In this document: in pieces, positions 1 through 11,091 of the stretch
Numbering within the stretch: position 1 is the stretch's first letter
Layout: the number at the start of each line of letters is the position of its first letter
Source: Ctenosaura bakeri
Taxonomy: Eukaryota > Chordata > Lepidosauria > Squamata > Iguanidae
Assembly (NCBI GenBank): GCA_948474755.1
Contig: CAOLHI010001439.1
Coordinates: 124,001-188,000 of the forward strand
DNA length: 64,000 nt
Direction of reading: 5' to 3'
Notes under the pieces: generated by a model
The model's input: the letters and a program-made list of their open reading frames with translations, nothing else
Told to the model about the DNA's origin: nothing
The model's database searches: none
Program-made: the position numbers and the translations under genes

Positions 1-994
1 AGAATTCGGCTCCTTCGGTGAGATTCATAGCAAGAACTCAAAGTCAGAGCATCCAGTAAACCAAAGGGTTTTCTGGGAGAGGGTTAGCTTCTCAGAGGCC
101 TAGTGTGGAGGGAGAGAAGTAACCAAGCCACCTCTGAAAGGGCCAGAGAGTGGAACCCTGAGGGGGAAGCACACCTTTGTGCCAAAGGGGTGTGTGTGAA
201 AACTCTGTTGGTGAACGCTGTGGTGTGTTGATGGAAATAGTTAAGTATCTTTAAGAAATTGTGATTTTGGTTGAATATTCTTGAATCTTCAACACCTCTT
301 CCTAGTTAGTTATCCTAATAAAGATTTTGTTCTATTTTTCTGTTAAGTACAGCCTCAATAGAGGATTTTCTTCAGTTTTATTTTTACTAACACGCTACCA
401 CAGGTTATCTATTCCTTTTTGGCTTAACCATAAGCTTTGCCCTTTTATCCACAAAGGTTGTGGGTTTTAGGGAAGGCAGAGTTGTGGGAAGGGCACCAGG
501 ATGTGACAATAAAATTACGTAAAAGGGGTGCTGCTACTCCAGTGAGGGGGAAAAGAAAGCAGGCTTGTTTTTTCTGTGCCCTGGGTTAGCCCAAGCAAGC
601 TTTACACAAGCCTTCCTTTATGTTGCTTCTCCTCACACCACATCACACATGCACACCCATCCGTGATAACTGCTACCCATGAACCTAAACCATTGGATTC
701 CCGTGCCAAATTGTTGTATAGGAAAAGTTAAAATGGTTTCTTTGGAAGATTGCGAAATCAGTGGGATCAGCCTTGGGAAGAAGATAAAAAGTTGATTAAA
801 AGGTCTGGGAACAGCAGACTTGGTGGTGTATACAAATCTTCCCTTATGCATGTTCAGAGCTATCTGATCAGAATGCTCTATCAGGCTACAATTTTCAGTA
901 CATCACCCTTCACCTTTACAGTGTTTACTTTGCTGTGTGGCTCCTGCACTGCTAACCTGAGTGTCAAAGTCTGCTGGCCAGCATTCCCTTTTCC
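1..994. other. Unassigned flank, possible LTR-like fragment
   Basis: No gene is recognisable here. An AATAAAG hexamer with a T-rich downstream stretch lies near 318-345, followed by a segment near 390-402 that reads like the terminal CA of an LTR. That could be the R-U5 part of a solo or truncated LTR, but no matching second LTR, primer-binding site or retroviral coding sequence is visible. A gene 3' end is the alternative. The open frames at 633-851 and 750-1130 show no family resemblance and are probably chance. Confidence 0.2.
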
Positions 995-1665
995 CTATCA
1001 TAGAATTATAGCTCTGAAAGAAACCACAAAGGCCATTGAGTATCATACAGGAATACACAACCAAAGTACTCCCAACAGCTGCAAAGAAGGTGACTCCATC
1101 AAACACCAAGGCAGTGTATGCTACTGTTAAACTGCTGTTACTGTCAGGAAGTTCTTCCTAATGTTTAGGTGGAATCTTCTTGTAGTTTGAAGCCATTGCT
1201 CCACGTCCGTGTCTCTGGAGTAGCAGAAAACAAGCTTGCTCCATCCTCCCTGACATCCCTTCAAATATTTAAACATGGCTATCAAGTCATCTCTTAACCT
1301 CCTTTTCTCCAGCCTAAGCATACCCAGCTCTCCTAAGCTGTTCATAGAGCATGGTTTCATTTTGGTCACCCTCCTCCATACATATACCAGCTTGTCAATA
1401 TCCTTCTTTATTTGTGATGCCCAGAACTAGACACAGCATTCCAGATGAGGTCTAAACAGAGCATAATAGAGTGGTACTGTTATTTCCCTCAACCTAGACG
1501 CTATACTCCTACTGACACAACCTAGAATTGCATTGGTTTTCGTTTAGCTGCCACTTCATACTGGTCACAGACCAGAAGAGCTTTTGTGGATTAGATCACA
1601 AGCCTGTACGGTCCTGTTCCCATTGTGGCCAATCAATTGCCCATGGCAAGGCCACAAACAGAACA
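995..1665 (-). repeat. CR1 LINE 3' fragment (old copy)
   Basis: Read on the minus strand, this is the 3' end of a CR1 non-LTR retrotransposon. The plus strand shows the signature ATCATAGAATTATAG near 998, then the block encoding the tail of the CR1 ORF2 protein. Residues of the type LEKRRLRDDLIAMFKYLKG are readable at about 1250-1330, and a RKNFLTV block lies at 1127-1170. The 3'UTR half (1000-1130) is more diverged than in the two copies near 61 kb, so this is an older insertion. It is 5'-truncated and non-coding. The upper boundary near 1665 is approximate. Confidence 0.8.
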
Positions 1666-2592
1666 AGAAATGCACTAACACTCTGCCAGTGCCAATTTCC
1701 CAGTGCCTGGTATTGAGGCATACTTCCACTGACATTGGAGACATGTATATTCATCATGGAATATAACCATTAATAGTTCTGTCCTCTAATTTATCTAATC
1801 CCATTTTAAAGCTGAATTGGTGACCATCAACACATCATGTAACAAACTTTATGATTTAAACAATGCACTATACAAGGTACTTCCCCTTCTCTCCCTCTGG
1901 TAGCTTCTGATTTGTTGGATGATTGAACTCATTTTGCTTTAGCATTGCTCACTGTTCCATGTTGGCCTTGTGTGTCTCAACACAGAGATGATAGTCATGA
2001 ATGAAGAAACAGGACTGGAACTCAATCATAGGTCATCAAACTGGGCAGTTCAGTTCATTACATCATACCCTGATAAGGAGTGCCTGTTTTGCCACATTGT
2101 TTGACCCAGCTTTACAGGTCTGGAAAACCAACTCCCTGTTCTGCCAGGGACTGATCTCAGCAAGAAATATATGAGGGAGTAGAGGCCTAGGTGCCTAAAA
2201 TTAGCATTACATTAATTTTAAAGGCTTCTCTCCACAACACGGATAGCATGGGAGGTTCCTTTCCACTCTCATATTTGGGGTTCTCATGCTACTCTGAACA
2301 ATCTTAACTAAGCTGCCAGGATAGCTTAGCAGTTGAACAATCTTAACTGGTGGCCATAAACCTCTCAAGTGGCCATAGGAGCTCAGATTCTGTTTGCTTT
2401 CATATACCTTTGTAAGGTTTTTTAGCACTTATTGTCATTAAAACAAAATGCTGAAATGAGCTGGATGTCAAAGACCACTTCACCATTTCATCTTATTCTA
2501 GCCAAATGGCAGCAGCCTTCTCATTGAAACTTACTGTTGAGCAGCATTAAAGTTTACTTTTTGTCCTATTTCCATAATTTGGATTTTTTTCA
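1666..2592. other. Intergenic, nothing recognised
   Basis: This AT-rich sequence lies between the CR1 fragment and the DIRS element. No splice-compatible conserved exon, RNA gene or clear repeat boundary is seen. The frames at 1528-1716 and 2207-2428 have no recognisable similarity. Confidence 0.4.
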
Positions 2593-2764
2593 GTTCTTCT
2601 TCGTGGTCTCTGTGCCTTCACACACTAGGAGCTTTCGCGCCTGCGTGGTAGCGTTCAGAAGATTCTAGAGCTTAGTAGCTTGGCGGGAACCCCTCCCCAT
2701 GCCGGTACTGCGCATGCTTCTCCCGAGCAATGGTCACTCCTCAGTTGTTTCTTGTCCGCCGTTG
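2593..2764 (+). repeat. DIRS left inverted terminal repeat
   Basis: This segment is complementary to 8491-8685. The shared blocks include the GTGTGAAGGCACAGAG-type block near 2612-2632, the CTCTAGAATCTTC-type block near 2660-2672, and the GCCGGTACTGCGCATGC block near 2701-2717. The right copy is about 24 nt longer at its outer edge, the typical asymmetry of DIRS termini. The repeat probably holds the element's promoter. Confidence 0.9.
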
Positions 2765-2931
2765 CGAACGGAAGGTTCTTGGCTTCTCGGATTGCTTTTC
2801 AGATCGTTTTGCTTGGCTTTTCAGACTTTTGGCTTGTATTTGACTTCGGCTTGGACTCTAACTTGGTAACTCGGCTTTCTCTTCTTCGTCTTTTTTGGCT
2901 TTTGACTGCTTTTCGACTTCTTCTCCGTTCT

Positions 2932-5390
2932 ATGTCTGCACTCTTTAAAAAGTGCGCGTCCTGTGGGCGGAAAGTCACCCTCGCTGACAAACACTCGGAG
3001 TGTCTTTTCTGTTTGGGTGAGACTCATAACACCAGTTCTTGCCTAATTTGCCGCGAGTTCACCTCCCAGACCCTTCGGAATCGGTCATCGCGACTTAAGT
3101 CGTTTTGCTGGGAGCAGTCGCTAAGGGCAAGGGAGGTAACACCGCGTGCAGTGATGTCCGAGACTCCGAGGGCGACTTCATCTTCGACGATATCAGCAGC
3201 GGCCGTACCGTCCACCTCATCAGTACTGCGCTCGGTACCGACACCGAGGACACCCATCTCAGCGCTTCCCCGGATCCCCAAGCTGTCTGCGGCGGCTAAG
3301 ACATCAAAGGGGACCCCCGCAGCTGCGATGGCCTGAGTCATCTAGGCCACCGACCGCGGCACAGAGAAAGCGTCCTGCTCCGGACAGCAGGAAGGAGAAG
3401 GAGAAAAATAAGAAGAGAAAGGAGAAGAGGCACTCACTGCCTAGGGAGGCGCGCCCTCCAACGCCACCTCCGACGCAACTCCCTGAAGACCTGGTGGAGC
3501 TGTCGGAACCAGAGGAAATCCTGGAGGTATCCGAAGAGGAGCAAGACGTGGAGGCCTTGCCCTCCCAGGAACCACCTGTCCTGACGGCGGCAGAGCCCCT
3601 ACAGAGTCACCATGCTTCGGTGGACCGAGGGGAACAGGTGATGGAGCACCATCGGCCTTCATCCAGGCACCACTCGGCCTCGGACAGGAGCTACTCCACT
3701 CTTCGGAGCGGAGAACCAGGCCGCCATCACCGTGGCATCGAGAGGTGTGTGATGACCCACACCCACGCTGCTCCACTGACTCCTGCTACACCTTGGCTTC
3801 ATACATCGCCAGGTCTGCGCAGGGGCCTGAGTGGAAGGAGTACCCAGCGGAGTACCGCTCCCATTCTCCATCATATAGAGACTGGTACCATCACGATGCC
3901 AGATATTGGGTACCCTACAGGAGATCTCGCTCACCGGCCAGGCATGACCGCGGGTACGGGCTGCCCCGCAGTCGCTCCCCTTCTCCCCGATATCAGAGAT
4001 CCAGGGAGCCTTCGCCACGTTACTGAGCCGTCTCCCCCCTCCGAGGGTCACGTCGACCGCCACACACCCTGTTGAGTCCACCACAACACGGGCGGCTAAG
4101 GGGACCACGACGGTGACTCAAGCAACCAGGAGGGTGCGGTCTACGGTTGTCCCTATCACCTCTACGACGACCCGGATATCCACAACGATGGCGACCACCT
4201 CTGCGGCGGCGGCCCCGGCAACCGCGACCCCATCGGTGCCAGCCCAACGATCTCCTCAGTGCACGTCTGCAGACCATGCCCCTGAACAGTCTCCTGAAAG
4301 GTCCACGACGCCGTCCTCCCAATCCTATGAGTCGGAGACAGAGTCGGAAGTCCTGACCCCGGCATCGCATGAATCGCAGCCGCTAGGGTTTGGGGAATCC
4401 ATACTGGAATCGGCACCGGAGGACATGCAACAGTTCTCCGCTATACTCCTCCGCACGGCAGCCACCTGCGGCCTGAAGGTTGCAGAGCCAGAGCCAGAGG
4501 AGGAAGACCCGGTGTTTGACTACATGGAAGCTCGGCAGCTGACCACCGCTTCACTTCCCATACTTCCCAAGCTGCTGAAGGCTGTCAAGCAGCCCTGGGC
4601 CAAACCGGCATCTGCCCAGCCGATTCCGCAGCGACTGGAGCATCTGTACCGGACTCAGAAGGAGAAGGCAGGCTTCCTCTTCAGCCATCCGGTACCGAAC
4701 TCTATAGTGGTGGAGTCAGCCCAGGTTAAGGGAGGCAACAGGGCTCACACCACACCGCCGGATCGGGAGGGCTGGAAGCTGGACACTTTTGGGAGGAGGT
4801 TTTACTCTGCCTCCTCCCTCAACATCAGGATGTCCAACACGCAGGCTTGCCTCGCGGCTTACCTGTGTAACATCTTGGACCGTCTTGCCCCCCTCTTGGC
4901 CAGCCTCCCAGAGGAGAACCGACAGACCGCCTGCCAGCTCTATAACGAGGCCGTGGCGATCGCCAATCAGCAAATCCTTTCCTCGAAGCATGCCGTGGAG
5001 GTTGCTTCGAGGGTGGTGGTTGGCTCGGTCACGCTCTGGCGCCATGCGTGGCTATGGTCATCTGGCCTGCAGGAGGACAGCCGGAAGCAGATTGAAGATC
5101 TCCCCTTCGACGGCCAAGGGCTCTTTAACTCTGCAACCGAAGAGACCATGGACTCCATCGTTAAGGCCCGACTAACGGCCAAGAAGATGGGAATCAACCA
5201 ACCGTCCCAGGTCCATCGGTCCTCCAGCTCCCGCCAATCCTGGCGAAGATCCTCAGTCTCCTCCTTCCAGAAGAAGTCCACTCTATCGTCCCACTCTCGA
5301 CCATCGACTGTTTCCTCGGCTCGGAGAACCTTCAGACAGCACCCGTCGTCATCGAAGAAGTCTTCCTCTGAGGGGAAGTCCAGGTTTTGA
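2932..5390 (+). pseudogene. DIRS gag-like ORF, frameshifted
   Basis: The probable start is ATG 2932, which opens a cysteine/histidine-rich motif (CASCG, then H..C..C....H) at about 2956-3045, as in DIRS Gag N-termini. The frame then changes at least three times. Frame 1 runs to a stop at 3334-3336. A Lys/Glu-rich stretch in frame 2 covers about 3350-3740. An RS-repeat-rich stretch in frame 1 ends at 4024-4026. The best-preserved block is frame 3, open from 4113 to the stop at 5388-5390 (425 codons from the first Met). It contains the conserved C-terminal Gag core with LDTFGRRFYSASSL near 4777-4818 and a Ser/Arg-rich tail. Length and order fit DIRS Gag, but it cannot be translated as one protein without frameshifts. 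Nucleic-acid binding is inferred from the family. Confidence 0.8.
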
Positions 5391-5402
5391 CCTCCTTCGC
5401 AG

Positions 5403-7290
5403 GTCGCCACCACACCCAAGTTTCAGCCTGCCAGCAGCCTTTCAAGATCAACCGAGCCTGGCAAGACACCTCGCGGAGTGGTGTCACGTCACCACTGACT
5501 CTTCGGTATTTTCCATCGTCCGTCTTGGCTACACCATAGAGTTTCAAGATATTCCGCCGCAAGGTGTCTACTACTCCACCCCAGCCAGCTCGGTCCTGTT
5601 GGAAGAGATCCAGTTCTTTCTTCAGAAGAGGGCAATCGAGCAGCTTCCGTCCTCAGCCAGCAACACCGGCTTCTTCTCCCCCAGTACTTCACAGTACTGA
5701 AGACCGATGGAACTCTACGGCCCATCCTGGACCTCAGAGGGATGAACGAATACATCCGCCCCAAAAGGTTCAAGATGGTCACACTGACCTCGATCCTGCC
5801 TTTTCTTCGTCGAGGGGACTGGTTCGCCTCCATCGATCTCTGGGATGCTTACTTCCACATTGCCATTCGCCCGCAGCACAGGCGGTACCTCTGGTTTGCG
5901 GTCAACGGCACCTGTTACCAGTACAAGGTGTTATTGTTTGGCCTATCCACCGCGCCCAGGGTCTTCACCAAATGCATGGCCCTGGTGATATCGTACCTGC
6001 AGACGAAGGGCGTTTCCATCTATCCCTACCTGGACGATTGGCTGTTGGTGGAGTCCTGCAAGCAGAAACTATACGACGACATCCATCGAACTTTGACTCT
6101 CTTGACCCGCTTGGGCCTCCAGGTCAACCCGAAGAAGTCCCACCTCGAGCCGGCGAGGGTGCTCGACTTCATCGGGGCCACACTGGACTCGGTATCAGCC
6201 AGAGCCTATCTACCGATGGACAGGGCACGAACGCTACATCGAGCCGCGTTGGCAGCTTACAACGCTCTGACGATGTCAGCCAGGAGAATCCAGCAGCTCC
6301 TCGGCTACATGGCCTCCACCACCGCCGTGACCTACCTATCCAGGCTGTGTGCGAGACCTCTCCAGCAGTGGTTTGTCCGGGCCTTCAATCCGCTGCGGGA
6401 TGACCAGAGGCTGCAACTGCAACTGCTGCCACAGGTCCGCCCGTCTCTGCTATGGTGGCAGTCTTACGACCACCTCCTTACGGGGATGCTTTTCTGGGAA
6501 GCGGACCCGCAGGTCACGGTAACGACGGATGCATCCCTCTACGGTTGGGGAGCCCACTGCAACGACCTCAGAGTGCGAGGCTGGTGGATCGACGACGAGA
6601 CTGTCCTCCATATCAACGCTCTCGAGCTTCTCGCCATCTGGAAGGCTCTGAGAGCATTTCGTCATCTCGTAACGGGCCGAACGGTGCTGATCCTAACGGA
6701 CAACACGACGGCGGTCTGCTATGTCAACAGGCAAGGAGGGACTCATTTGAGCACCCTCCTCAACATCGCCCTCGACCTTTGGAACTGGTGCGTTCTGTTA
6801 CGAATCCATCCAGTGGCTGTTCACCTGGCCGGGCAGGAGAACACCACAGTGGACGCCCACAGCAGGGACACGTCTTCCCACCACGAGTGGTCCCTCTCCG
6901 ACAGGGCGTTCCGGATGATCCAAGATCGCTGGGGCGAACCGACGATCAACCTCTTCGCAACCAGCAAGAACGCGAAGTGCCGTCAGTACTGCTCCAGGGC
7001 CGGTCACGATCGAGGCTCCATGGGTGACTCCTTCCAGTTCACGTGGAACAAGGAACTGCTGTATGCGTTTCCCCGTTCCCCATCCTCGGTCGGGTGATAT
7101 CGAAGATCCTTGCCGACCGAGTGGACATCGTCCTCGTGGTCCCATACTGGCCAAGGCAGCACTGGTTCGCTCCCCTGCTCCAGGCCGCGCATGACCGACT
7201 TCTCAGGCTCCCATCAACGCCGGACCTGCCCCACTCCAACGGCCTCATACTCCACCCAGACCTGCCGCTCTTGGCCCTCCATGCCTGGAG
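5403..7290 (+). pseudogene. DIRS reverse transcriptase-RNase H, frameshifted
   Basis: The pre-RT region (for example GYTIEF.DIPP at 5527-5562) is in frame 1. It shifts to frame 3 between about 5640 and 5685, where the RT core is open to the stop at 7095-7097. Visible RT motifs are LKTDGTLRPILDLRG (5697-5741), the SIDLWDAYFHI catalytic region (5832-5864), FGLSTAPRVFTK (5937-5972) and YLDDW (6027-6041), which carries the two catalytic Asp of motif C. RNase H follows, with TDASLYGWGA near 6523-6552, the INALELLA Glu near 6613-6636 and LTDNTTAV near 6693-6716. A second frameshift just before 7085 moves the C-terminal part (VVPYWP and following, near 7136) to frame 2. Family knowledge assigns first- and second-strand cDNA synthesis and RNA removal to this protein. 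Confidence 0.88.
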
Positions 7291-7299
7291 GATATCGCC

Positions 7300-8283
7300 G
7301 TAGCCGACCCCATCATCGGCAACGTTTTGACAGCAGCCAGGAAGGAGTCGACGTGCTGCAACTACCACTACAAGTGGCGGCGCTTCATGGCCTTCACTGA
7401 GGAAAGGAGAGAGCCGGTATCACCTGTCATCCTCCCTACCGTGCTCCATTTCCTTTTGCAACTTTGGCAGGAGGGCCTAACCTTCCCATCCTTGAAGGTG
7501 TACCTGGCCGCGATTGTGGCATACCAACCGCCATGATCTCCGTCGGCAGCTCTATTCCGGGACAGTACTGTCAAACAGTTCCTGAAGGGCCTGCAGCACC
7601 AATACCCGCCGGTATCGCCGCTGCTACCGCCGTGGTCGTTATCCTTGGTGCTATCACAGCTGACGAGACCGCCCTTCGAGCCTATGGTGACTGCTGACGA
7701 CAGACTGATTATGTTGAAGACTGCCTTTCTGGTAGCCGTCACCTCCGCCAGGTGAGCAGGGGAGCTGACAGCTTTACGGTCTGATGAGCCATATCTCGTC
7801 TTTCACAGAGACAAGGTCGTTCTTCGACTGGACATTTCTTTTTTGCCGAAGGTGGTGTCCAACTTCCATCTCAGCCAGGACATAATCCTACCGACCTTCT
7901 TCCTGAACCCGACGACACCGTTGGAGCGGTCCCTTCACTCCTTGGATGTTCGTTGGGCCCTGGCATTTTACACGGACAGGACTGCCCCCTTCAGACAGAC
8001 TCCGCACCTTTTTGTGTGCTACGGCAGGAGTCGAAGGGGCCACAAGGTATCCACCCAGCGCTTCTCCAAGTGGGTGGTACAGACTATACAGCTGGTGTAC
8101 GAGCTCGCCAGGAAGCCTCCGCCAGCCTTCCTTCAGGGCCATTCCACCAGGGCCGTGGCTACACCTGCTGCCCTCCTGTGAGGAGCTGACTTGCATGAAC
8201 TCTGCCGTGTGTTGATCTGGCCTCAGCCATCGACCTTCGTGCGCCACTACAGGCTCAACTGCCGGTCACGCAGGGATGCTTGG
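7300..8283 (+). pseudogene. DIRS tyrosine recombinase with three in-frame TGA codons
   Basis: Frame 1 reads through the whole lambda-integrase-like recombinase and is broken only by TGA at 7534, 7753 and 8179. The N-terminal SAM-like core-binding domain lies at about 7327-7533. The first catalytic Arg sits in VAVTSAR (codon 7750-7752), immediately before the second TGA. The HxxR box is GHSTRAVAT (His 8140-8142, Arg 8149-8151). The catalytic Tyr is in FVRHYRL (codon 8248-8250). So the R-H-R-Y tetrad is still readable. Each TGA fits a CGA arginine codon hit by CpG deamination, while frameshifts seem absent across about 950 bp. In the family this enzyme inserts the circular cDNA without target duplication. 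Confidence 0.88.
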
Positions 8284-8351
8284 TTTGGACGTGAGGTGCT
8301 TGCTTCCGTTCTCTAGGACCTGACCCACCATCCAACCAGTAAGCTACACAG

Positions 8352-8451
8352 TCTCCTAGTGTGTGAAGGCACAGAGACCATGAAGAAGAACAGGTTGCTT
8401 ACCTGTAACTGTAGTTCTTTGAGTGGTCATCTGTGCCCTCACACACACCCG
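8352..8451 (+). repeat. DIRS internal complementary region (ICR)
   Basis: 8352-8391 is the reverse complement of the element's first ~40 nt (2593-2634), and 8389-8451 is the reverse complement of its last ~63 nt (8621-8685). The two blocks abut at a shared AAC (8389-8391), the complement of the terminal GTT. This region therefore carries a copy of the right-end/left-end junction, the feature used to template circularisation in the DIRS replication model. Only a few substitutions separate it from the termini. Confidence 0.9.
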
Positions 8452-8490
8452 CCCTGCCTTCCCCTCTCTTTCAGGTCCCTGTGTTACTAT

Positions 8491-8685
8491 GGCGGACTAC
8501 AGAACTGAGGAGTGACCGTTGCTCGGCGAGAGGAGCATGCGCAGTACCGGCATGGGGGAGGGGTTCCTGCCAAGCTACTAAGCTCTAGAATCTTCCAAAC
8601 GCTACCGCGCAGGCACAACAGCTCCTAGTGTGTGAGGGCACAGATGACCACTCGAAGAACTACAGTTACAGGTAAGGAACCTGTT
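8491..8685 (-). repeat. DIRS right inverted terminal repeat
   Basis: This segment is complementary to 2593-2764. Matching blocks include ACTGAGGAGTGACC near 8504-8517, GCATGCGCAGTACCGGC near 8536-8552 and the TAGTGTGTGAGGGCACAG block near 8626-8643. The outer ~24 nt beyond the left-end homology end in GTT at 8683-8685. Confidence 0.9.
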
Positions 8686-9461
8686 CTTTTGTTCCCCAGG
8701 AAGTGGCCAATATTTTTTGCATGAAAAAGAGGAGCGAGTGAAATACAATACCTAGTAAATAATTGTTCCATCTTTGTTTTAAAAAAATCAATGAGATAAA
8801 ATTAAGTTTATGCAAAATTGTGTGCCTATGTGCTATGTGGGTCCATAGCTTTCATCAGATTCTCAAAGAGGACTATGATCCAGCAAAAAAAAGACCCACT
8901 ATGCTAGTCTGTGTAAGCAAGGAAACATGGACTGAAAGAAGTGAGAGTTGCTTTTGTTTGTTCAGACTAGGAAAGCAGCAGAGTAGTCAGCTGGCACATG
9001 AAACCGACTCCCAGGCAAGGACAGTGTCAGAGGTGGTCCACAACTCAACCCTCTCTTCAACCAGCAAGATTGTTCATGAGAAGGTAATTGGCCTCAGAAT
9101 TACTAGCCAATCCTTTACTTCAGCTTGGCTTGCATACTGTTTTAAAGCTGAATGACATGTTGGTGTGTAAACAGCAGCAGTGTTCAAAAGAATCAAAATG
9201 TGTTGGCCAATAAAAGGTGAGTGAAGATCCTTTGAGAGAAGCAGCTACTGCAGGGGGTAGCAAGTGAGGATCAAAAACATAATGGGCCAGCAGCTTAGAT
9301 GAAAGAGTCTGTTTCAGACTTCAAAGAGGATATACAAGACAAATACAAGACAAATCCCTACCACATGTTAAGATGAATGCTGGTATCCTTATTGCAGCTG
9401 GATGACTAAAGGGCTTGCCTGAACAGACCAAGTGAGGCCACGACTGAAGTGAAATTTGGAC
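8686..9461. other. Intergenic, nothing recognised
   Basis: No conserved exon, RNA gene or clear repeat is seen. The 130-codon open frame at 8763-9155 has no recognisable domain, and its Leu/Ser-rich composition looks like chance. Confidence 0.4.
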
Positions 9462-9463
9462 TA

Positions 9464-9912
9464 CAGTCAGCCCTCCACATTTTCAGGTTTGGCTTTCATG
9501 GATCTGATTATCTGTGAGTTTCTCCAACACCTGCCGCCTCCTTTTCTGGAGGAACCTTCCCTGTTGGTTGGTCCAATCAAGCCATTGCAGCAGTTTAAAA
9601 CCTACTTCTGGTACTCTTCCTCCTCCACCACCTCCTTCCTGGCCAGCTAAGGATGGTTCACAGCCTGATTTCTCAGCACCACAAACCCTCCCGATGCCTC
9701 CTCACACCCAAGGGAGGAGAGGGGCAAGAGAGAGGAAATATGGGGCAATATGCTGACCAATCCCTTTCCCTGACCTGATTTCGACCCTGGGTCTCCATTC
9801 TCCACAGCATGCTGTGATCGCTTTCTGAGACACCCATAAACATTATTTGTGATTTTTCCAGTTCTGTAAGGGTCCTGCACCCCTAGCCCTAGTGAACATG
9901 GAGGGTTGACTG
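9464..9912 (+). repeat. Tigger-like MITE copy 1
   Basis: The terminal inverted repeats are CAGTCAGCCCTCCACATT at the left and the complement of a CAGTCAACCCTCCATGTT-type end at the right, flanked by TA dinucleotides (9462-9463 and 9913-9914). That pattern fits the Tc1/mariner-Tigger superfamily. The interior has no transposase. Related copies lie at 13449, 19888, 35915 (fragment), 49453 and 59649. Confidence 0.8.
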
Positions 9913-9914
9913 TA

Positions 9915-11080
9915 CAAAGTTCCTGGACTGTGGTTTATACTTTCAGTCACTACACCACATTGTTATATTTTCTGTTGACTGACCAAAGACCATAATGAAA
10001 TTAAGGATGCCTGAGGATTTCAAAATCACTTTTCCAAAACAGTGAAGGTCCAATTTTGTATTCTAGAATAGCTGCATTTCTGCATCCTAGAAGAAACAGC
10101 TCACCCTTCTCTCTTTTCCTTCCTTACAGATCTCCCAAGCACCTGGTGACTTGCTGCAACATTGTTTGGAATATGCCAAATATAGTCCATTTCTGGCATT
10201 CATGCCTCAACCAACTCCTTCAAAGAGGGAAAAAAATGTTCTATCCTGTGTGTGCATTAAACTCCATGCATTCATGGAACAGCTTTTGATGATTTCCTGA
10301 TCTTTCCATGCAACTAATGTATACTATATGCAAGGCAAAGGTCATACAGAATGTAATGAAAACCTATCACCAAAATCACTTCTCTACAGTTTTCTTGTGC
10401 TTGTGTGTACTTGATCATGTCAGGATTCTGTTTTAACTTATTACCTACCTGGGACAGTAATAAAAATAAACAAAAGCAAGAGCTGCTTCACCTATCATCT
10501 CATTTGCTATGAATTAAACATGTAATTTCCTAAAATGTTTCTATTCGGAAACCTGGACCTTTTATCAAATTCTGCAATGCTGATGCAGGCTAGAACATTA
10601 CGGGCATCTGTAAGGAGAATGGTGAGCACTGTCTGGCCCAGAGATTTCAATTATTGACATACCCAGCTCTGGTTCTTCTAAATGGGGTGTGGGGAACGAA
10701 GATTCCATTTGGCAGGCAAACTTCTAATGAGTGGTCAAGAGTGCTGGCATATTCGCTTATACTATGTAATTAAAAAACGTCCGTGTACATCCATGTAGGT
10801 AAATGGCCAACCCCCACTTAGAAAAATGAAATAACCTGAAACAGGCAAATAAAACAGCCACTCTTAAGCCATGCTGGATTGCAGCCTATGTCAATTAATA
10901 CACATTCAGAGTCATCCATAGTATCCTGCTCAGCTGGCAAATTACATTTTTCCCCCTGAAGCAAGCCCGTGAGGGTCTGTGCTTAAAAAAGACGTTCGAA
11001 TGTTTGCCATGAGAAATAATCAGCCATCATAGTAGAACATCTTTAATTAAATTGTAAACACCCCTCAGAACAGAGTAGTG
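9915..11080. other. Intergenic region downstream of FBXW9
   Basis: AT-rich sequence between the MITE and the FBXW9 3' end. No coding exon, RNA gene or well-bounded repeat was recognised on either strand. Confidence 0.4.
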
Positions 11081-11085
11081 AGGGG

Positions 11086-11091
11086 TTTATT
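11086..11091 (-). promoter_or_regulatory. Candidate FBXW9 polyadenylation signal
   Basis: The plus strand reads TTTATT, giving AATAAA on the minus strand about 450 nt downstream of the FBXW9 stop codon. An inverted repeat (CCCCTC / GAGGGG, about 11060-11085) lies just beyond it. No better hexamer was noticed nearer the stop. Confidence 0.5.

Larger units (their letters stand above)
2593..8685 (+). mobile_element. DIRS-type tyrosine-recombinase retrotransposon
   Basis: This is a nearly full-length DIRS-order element. In order it holds a left inverted terminal repeat (2593-2764), a gag-like region (2932-5390), RT plus RNase H (about 5400-7290), a tyrosine recombinase (about 7300-8280), an internal complementary region (8352-8451) and a right inverted terminal repeat (8491-8685). 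The element starts and ends with the same trinucleotide GTT (2593-2595 and 8683-8685). No target-site duplication is evident, as expected when integration uses a tyrosine recombinase on a circular intermediate rather than a DDE integrase. Several frameshifts and in-frame TGA codons make it non-autonomous now, although the domain order is intact. Such elements are known from lizards, fish and amphibians. Confidence 0.93.

Noticed and set aside
4113..7097. Possible host-domesticated gene in the gag or RT frames
   Set aside because: The frames lie within intact DIRS termini with no host-like introns or promoter, and the element has multiple frameshifts.
8763..9155. 130-codon plus-strand open frame
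   Set aside because: No recognisable domain, no splice or promoter context; AT-rich chance frame.
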